DNA of 32,043 bases, from positions 1-32,043 of IMG/VR virus record IMGVR_UViG_3300032087_001289. The stretch is one strand, 5' to 3'. This document shows positions 29,705 to 32,043 of this stretch, piece by piece (position 1 is the stretch's first letter; every line of letters begins with the position of its first letter). The notes under the pieces were generated by a model that saw only the letters and a list, made by a program, of their open reading frames with translations, was not told where the DNA came from and ran no database searches. Origin of the DNA: a virus. The translations under genes were made by a program, and so were the position numbers.

Positions 29705-30979
29705 TTATCGTACCTTATTAAAGTTGCGCTTGATTTGCTTAGGTGGCTTACGCTTACCATTAGTCTTATCTAACTCGTCAAACAAGTTCTTAACAGTAGA
29801 CTGGGTAGCTGGTGACTGGTCTAGCATATTACCTGCATTGTAGAATGAATTAGGCGCTGTTAGCGTTGGACGGTCATCTACTACAATAGTCTCAAATTGT
29901 GGAGCTGTGATTGATGGTTTAGCACCATACTCAGCGGTGTTTTCTAAGAACTCATCAGCATCAGCCAAAACCTGATTAACTTGACTGCCACCAAAAACAT
30001 TGACACCAGGAGCTGACACTAATTGGCTATTTGATAGTGGCGTTTGTTCACCGAAAATAATGTCTGATAGGCTTCCGCTAGTAAATGTATCTGGCGCTAT
30101 TCTATTGCCTAAATTGGTTAACATGCCTAAACTAGAGTTATCAAGTATTCCACGACCAATAGTGCCTGCACCTTGAGCTATTTGATCCATCATTGATGGG
30201 TCTTGACTCTGTGCGTAGAAATCAGGCTGGAAATCACCTGCTTGACTAAGGCTATCAACCGTCACGTTAGGTACGTTACCCTCAAATGGTGAACTAAAAT
30301 CCATACTACCAATGGTATCTGGCGTAATAGGCTGAGTCACGTTAGGGTATAGCGCATTTGCAGTCTGCATAAACTGACTAGGTGCTTGTGGCGTTAAGCC
30401 CTCGTTAGCTTGCGCTAGTTCCTGTTGCATAATCTGCTGTTGTTCTTGCTGATTATACGCTGGTGGATTATATGGTGACGTTGGGATAACTGCTGGCGTA
30501 GAGTTAATATCCTGCTGGTTAGCTTGCTGAGTAGCTACAGTACCAGTATTACGCACTGATGGTGCATTAGTACCTGAGTTAGCAATGCTACCAGAGCCTT
30601 GTGCGCCAGTCCGAGGGTCGATAAAGAAGCTATCAATCAATGCTTTCTGAGCTGGACGATCCTGTTCAAAGCGACTTACCGCATCAGCAAATAATGGCTG
30701 AGATGAGTAACCCATTACACCACCAAAGTTCTGCGCTTGTGGCATACCAGCCATCGCATCAGTAGGCGCTGATAAGCCAAACGCACGACTAGCATCGGCT
30801 GTATTCTGGAATCCTGCTGCTTGCATAGGATTAAATGCTGCTACATCTGCACCGTAGTATGGAGTATACCCAATACTTGCTATGTCTTGAGCTTGACCTA
30901 AATTAGCTTTAGCAGCTTCTTCTAGCCACTCTGGAATCTTTACTTTTGACTCAGTAGAACCACTGAATAAACTACCCAT
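29705..30979 (-). CDS. Virion structural protein with GSLF N-terminus (424 aa)
   Basis: The ATG at 30979 is used because it forms a TAATG overlap with the previous stop; the frame to 31000 is an extension. The protein begins MGSLFSGSTESKVKIPEWLE, then ANLGQAQDIASIGYTPYYGA and DVAAFNPMQAAGFQNT. This start, with IPEWLE and YTPYYGADVAAF, is a recurring feature of marine phage structural proteins beside ejection genes. The middle is Asn/Gln-rich, and the end is basic (KRKPPKQIKRNFNKVR). Function not established. Confidence 0.7.
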   Translation of the reverse strand: MGSLFSGSTESKVKIPEWLEEAAKANLGQAQDIASIGYTPYYGADVAAFNPMQAAGFQNTADASRAFGLSAPTDAMAGMPQAQNFGGVMGYSSQPLFADAVSRFEQDRPAQKALIDSFFIDPRTGAQGSGSIANSGTNAPSVRNTGTVATQQANQQDINSTPAVIPTSPYNPPAYNQQEQQQIMQQELAQANEGLTPQAPSQFMQTANALYPNVTQPITPDTIGSMDFSSPFEGNVPNVTVDSLSQAGDFQPDFYAQSQDPSMMDQIAQGAGTIGRGILDNSSLGMLTNLGNRIAPDTFTSGSLSDIIFGEQTPLSNSQLVSAPGVNVFGGSQVNQVLADADEFLENTAEYGAKPSITAPQFETIVVDDRPTLTAPNSFYNAGNMLDQSPATQSTVKNLFDELDKTNGKRKPPKQIKRNFNKVR

Positions 30980-31320
30980 TATATAACCCTCGTCATACAT
31001 GCTGAGTCAACTGACCAGCCATGTTGTTTTAACGCTTTAGTCCAGCCCATACGACCAATCATCGTCATTAGCTCGCAATTTCTAGACTTCGCAAATTCTA
31101 TTACTTCTTCGTGTAAATCTGTTACACCCTCTAAGTCACCACCAGCTAAGAATACAAATAGCACTTTCTTTCTAGGGTATTGAGTGATTTGTGTAACTAC
31201 GCATCCTCGGTCATTAGCAAATAACTGGAACTCACCTTGCTCTATACCACGTACCACATCTTCAAAGTCGTGAGTACCGTTAGAATACTTTAGTGCGCCT
31301 ATTATCCATTTGCTTATCAT
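30979..31320 (-). CDS. GNAT-like small virion-associated protein (113 aa)
   Basis: ISKWIIGALKYSNGTHDFED, KVLFVFLAGGDLEGVTDLHE, then EVIEFAKSRNCELMTMIGRM and GWTKALKQHGWSVDS. The order of a strand pair, an alpha helix, C-E-L-M-T-M-I-G-R and a final helix with a W-x-K-x-L-x-x-H-G pattern resembles GNAT-fold proteins such as the small virion protein gp13 of T7-like phages. Catalytic residues are unclear, so acetyltransferase activity should not be assumed. The start overlaps the upstream stop as ATGA. Confidence 0.6.
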   Translation of the reverse strand: MISKWIIGALKYSNGTHDFEDVVRGIEQGEFQLFANDRGCVVTQITQYPRKKVLFVFLAGGDLEGVTDLHEEVIEFAKSRNCELMTMIGRMGWTKALKQHGWSVDSACMTRVI

Positions 31321-31955
31321 TGATTAACTCGTATGATTGATATCGTTGCTGCTGGTGCAGATGGTGCGTAAGATGTAGCTGCTGTCGCCTCTAGCCATCC
31401 ATTAGTATCATCAACTGCCCACATAGCCTTTAGTGTATCATTTTTAGCAAACGTAAACAAAGCTGCTCGTGACATAACCTTGGTTGAGCCATTATCTTTA
31501 ATACTAGCAACGATTGTCGAACCGGGCACATCTACGTCATTAATTCTTGGAAAAAACCTAAACACCTTAACCGAACTGGAGTCAGACCTAATCTGCGCTG
31601 AGAATGTAATTAAGTACTTGCCTGGTTCTTCTATGGTAATCTCATCAGAGGATACTGTAATGCCACTAGCGTCTGTGTCAGTCCATGCAATGCCATACGC
31701 TGTATCTGCTGCGGCTGCTGTGACATTGGAGTCTACATAAGCATTTAGTGTACCGTTAGACAATACTATTTGTCTAAATTCACCATCTACAGATACTACT
31801 GGGTAGCTATTCTCAGCATCCCACAATAAAACACCATCTTGAGTAGCCCTAGCATCATCTGTCTTGAACTGTAACAGTGAGCGTACTTGGTCTAAGTATT
31901 TGCTTAAACGGTTAGCCCACGTTACTGTGTCGTCGTTAAATAGCCTGGGTGTCAT
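31317..31955 (-). CDS. C1q/TNF-like jelly-roll virion protein (212 aa)
   Basis: N-terminal helix (WANRLSKYLDQVRSLLQF), then an all-beta domain with ITIEEPGKYLITFSAQIRSD, FRFFPRINDVDVPGSTIVAS and SRAALFTFAKNDTLKAMWAV. The strand pattern G-x-Y-L-I-T-F-S and D-x-L-K-A resembles C1q/TNF-type jelly rolls that form trimers in phage appendages. It overlaps the upstream gene as ATGA and the next gene as ATGA. A tail-surface role is likely. Confidence 0.65.
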   Translation of the reverse strand: MTPRLFNDDTVTWANRLSKYLDQVRSLLQFKTDDARATQDGVLLWDAENSYPVVSVDGEFRQIVLSNGTLNAYVDSNVTAAAADTAYGIAWTDTDASGITVSSDEITIEEPGKYLITFSAQIRSDSSSVKVFRFFPRINDVDVPGSTIVASIKDNGSTKVMSRAALFTFAKNDTLKAMWAVDDTNGWLEATAATSYAPSAPAATISIIRVNQ

Positions 31956-32043
31956 CGTCTGCTACCTTGTTTGACTTCCAATCTATTCACACCTACTCGC
32001 CAGTCAGAGTTAGTATCGCCTGTTAGGCGTATTCTTAACTGTC
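31952..32043 (-). CDS. C-terminal part of a structural gene (runs off the window end)
   Basis: The last 29 full codons end GDTNSDWRVGVNRLEVKQGS then RR, stop TGA (31954-31952). The stop overlaps the next ATG. The visible part is beta-rich with no motif beyond a Leu/Val pattern. It is in the reading frame that would continue from the fragment at 1-202 if the two ends were joined. Confidence 0.7.
   Translation of the reverse strand, partial: QLRIRLTGDTNSDWRVGVNRLEVKQGSRR

Noticed and set aside
1-32043. CRISPR arrays, insertion sequences, integrase or attachment sites
   Set aside because: No regularly spaced direct repeats, no transposase or integrase motifs, and no tRNA gene or duplicated core sequence were seen.

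Overview
The window looks like the genome, or most of it, of a short-tailed (podovirus-like) double-stranded DNA phage. Every well-supported protein gene lies on the minus strand, so transcription runs from high to low coordinates. Most genes touch or overlap by 1-26 bases, commonly as ATGA or TAATG junctions. The core genes are a small terminase (gp3-like), a PBSX-type large terminase, a P22-like portal, a scaffold, an SU10/DUF5309-like capsid protein, an SU10-type adaptor, several long ejection-type proteins and a lysis block. No integrase, DNA polymerase or tail-tube/tape-measure genes were recognised. The two-signal-peptide, two-holin-like lysis architecture, the EF-hand membrane protein and the codon style suggest a Gram-negative host, probably an aquatic gammaproteobacterium; that is inference only.

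Layout in transcription order. (1) 32043-14331, late block: C-terminal piece of a structural gene, C1q/TNF-like virion protein, GNAT-like protein, three ejection or appendage proteins (424, 604 and 334 aa), a 684-aa ejection protein, portal, a 790-aa ejected protein with an ADP-ribosyltransferase-like domain, a small protein, scaffold, major capsid, two head-completion-like proteins, an EF-hand membrane protein, two exported proteins, then a lysis cluster (coiled-coil membrane proteins, a 25-aa membrane miniprotein, M15 endopeptidase, 3-TM holin) and a 35-aa Cys-rich protein. A strong intrinsic terminator (14262-14288) closes it. (2) 14209-8818, recombination/nucleotide block: zinc-ribbon metallophosphoesterase, ERF annealing protein, YqaJ exonuclease, SSB-like protein, an attenuator-like terminator, Cro-like regulator, NinB, NinG, PP-loop protein, dUTPase and small proteins. 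(3) 8817-8091, the only long gene-free stretch. It carries two plus-strand promoter-terminator units, probably small RNAs opposed to every gene. (4) 8036-3461, early/replication block: small regulators and membrane proteins, a C5 methyltransferase, SF2 helicase and a primase zinc-finger protein. Two near-copies of one promoter/operator cassette drive it. (5) 3442-1: terminase subunits, adaptor and tail-appendage proteins.

The gene fragments at the two window ends join in frame (67 codons + 1 base, then 2 bases + 30 codons including the stop, giving 97 aa). This suggests a circular or circularly permuted map of about 32 kb opened inside one gene. On such a circle almost everything would form one rotating transcription programme: early promoters near 13.1, 8.07 and 6.43 kb, reading through terminase and tail genes into the structural genes and ending at 14.26 kb.

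The most notable features are the plus-strand RNA units, the shared operator elements in three early promoters, the ART-like domain in a probable ejected protein, and the set of tiny genes held together by stop/start overlaps.
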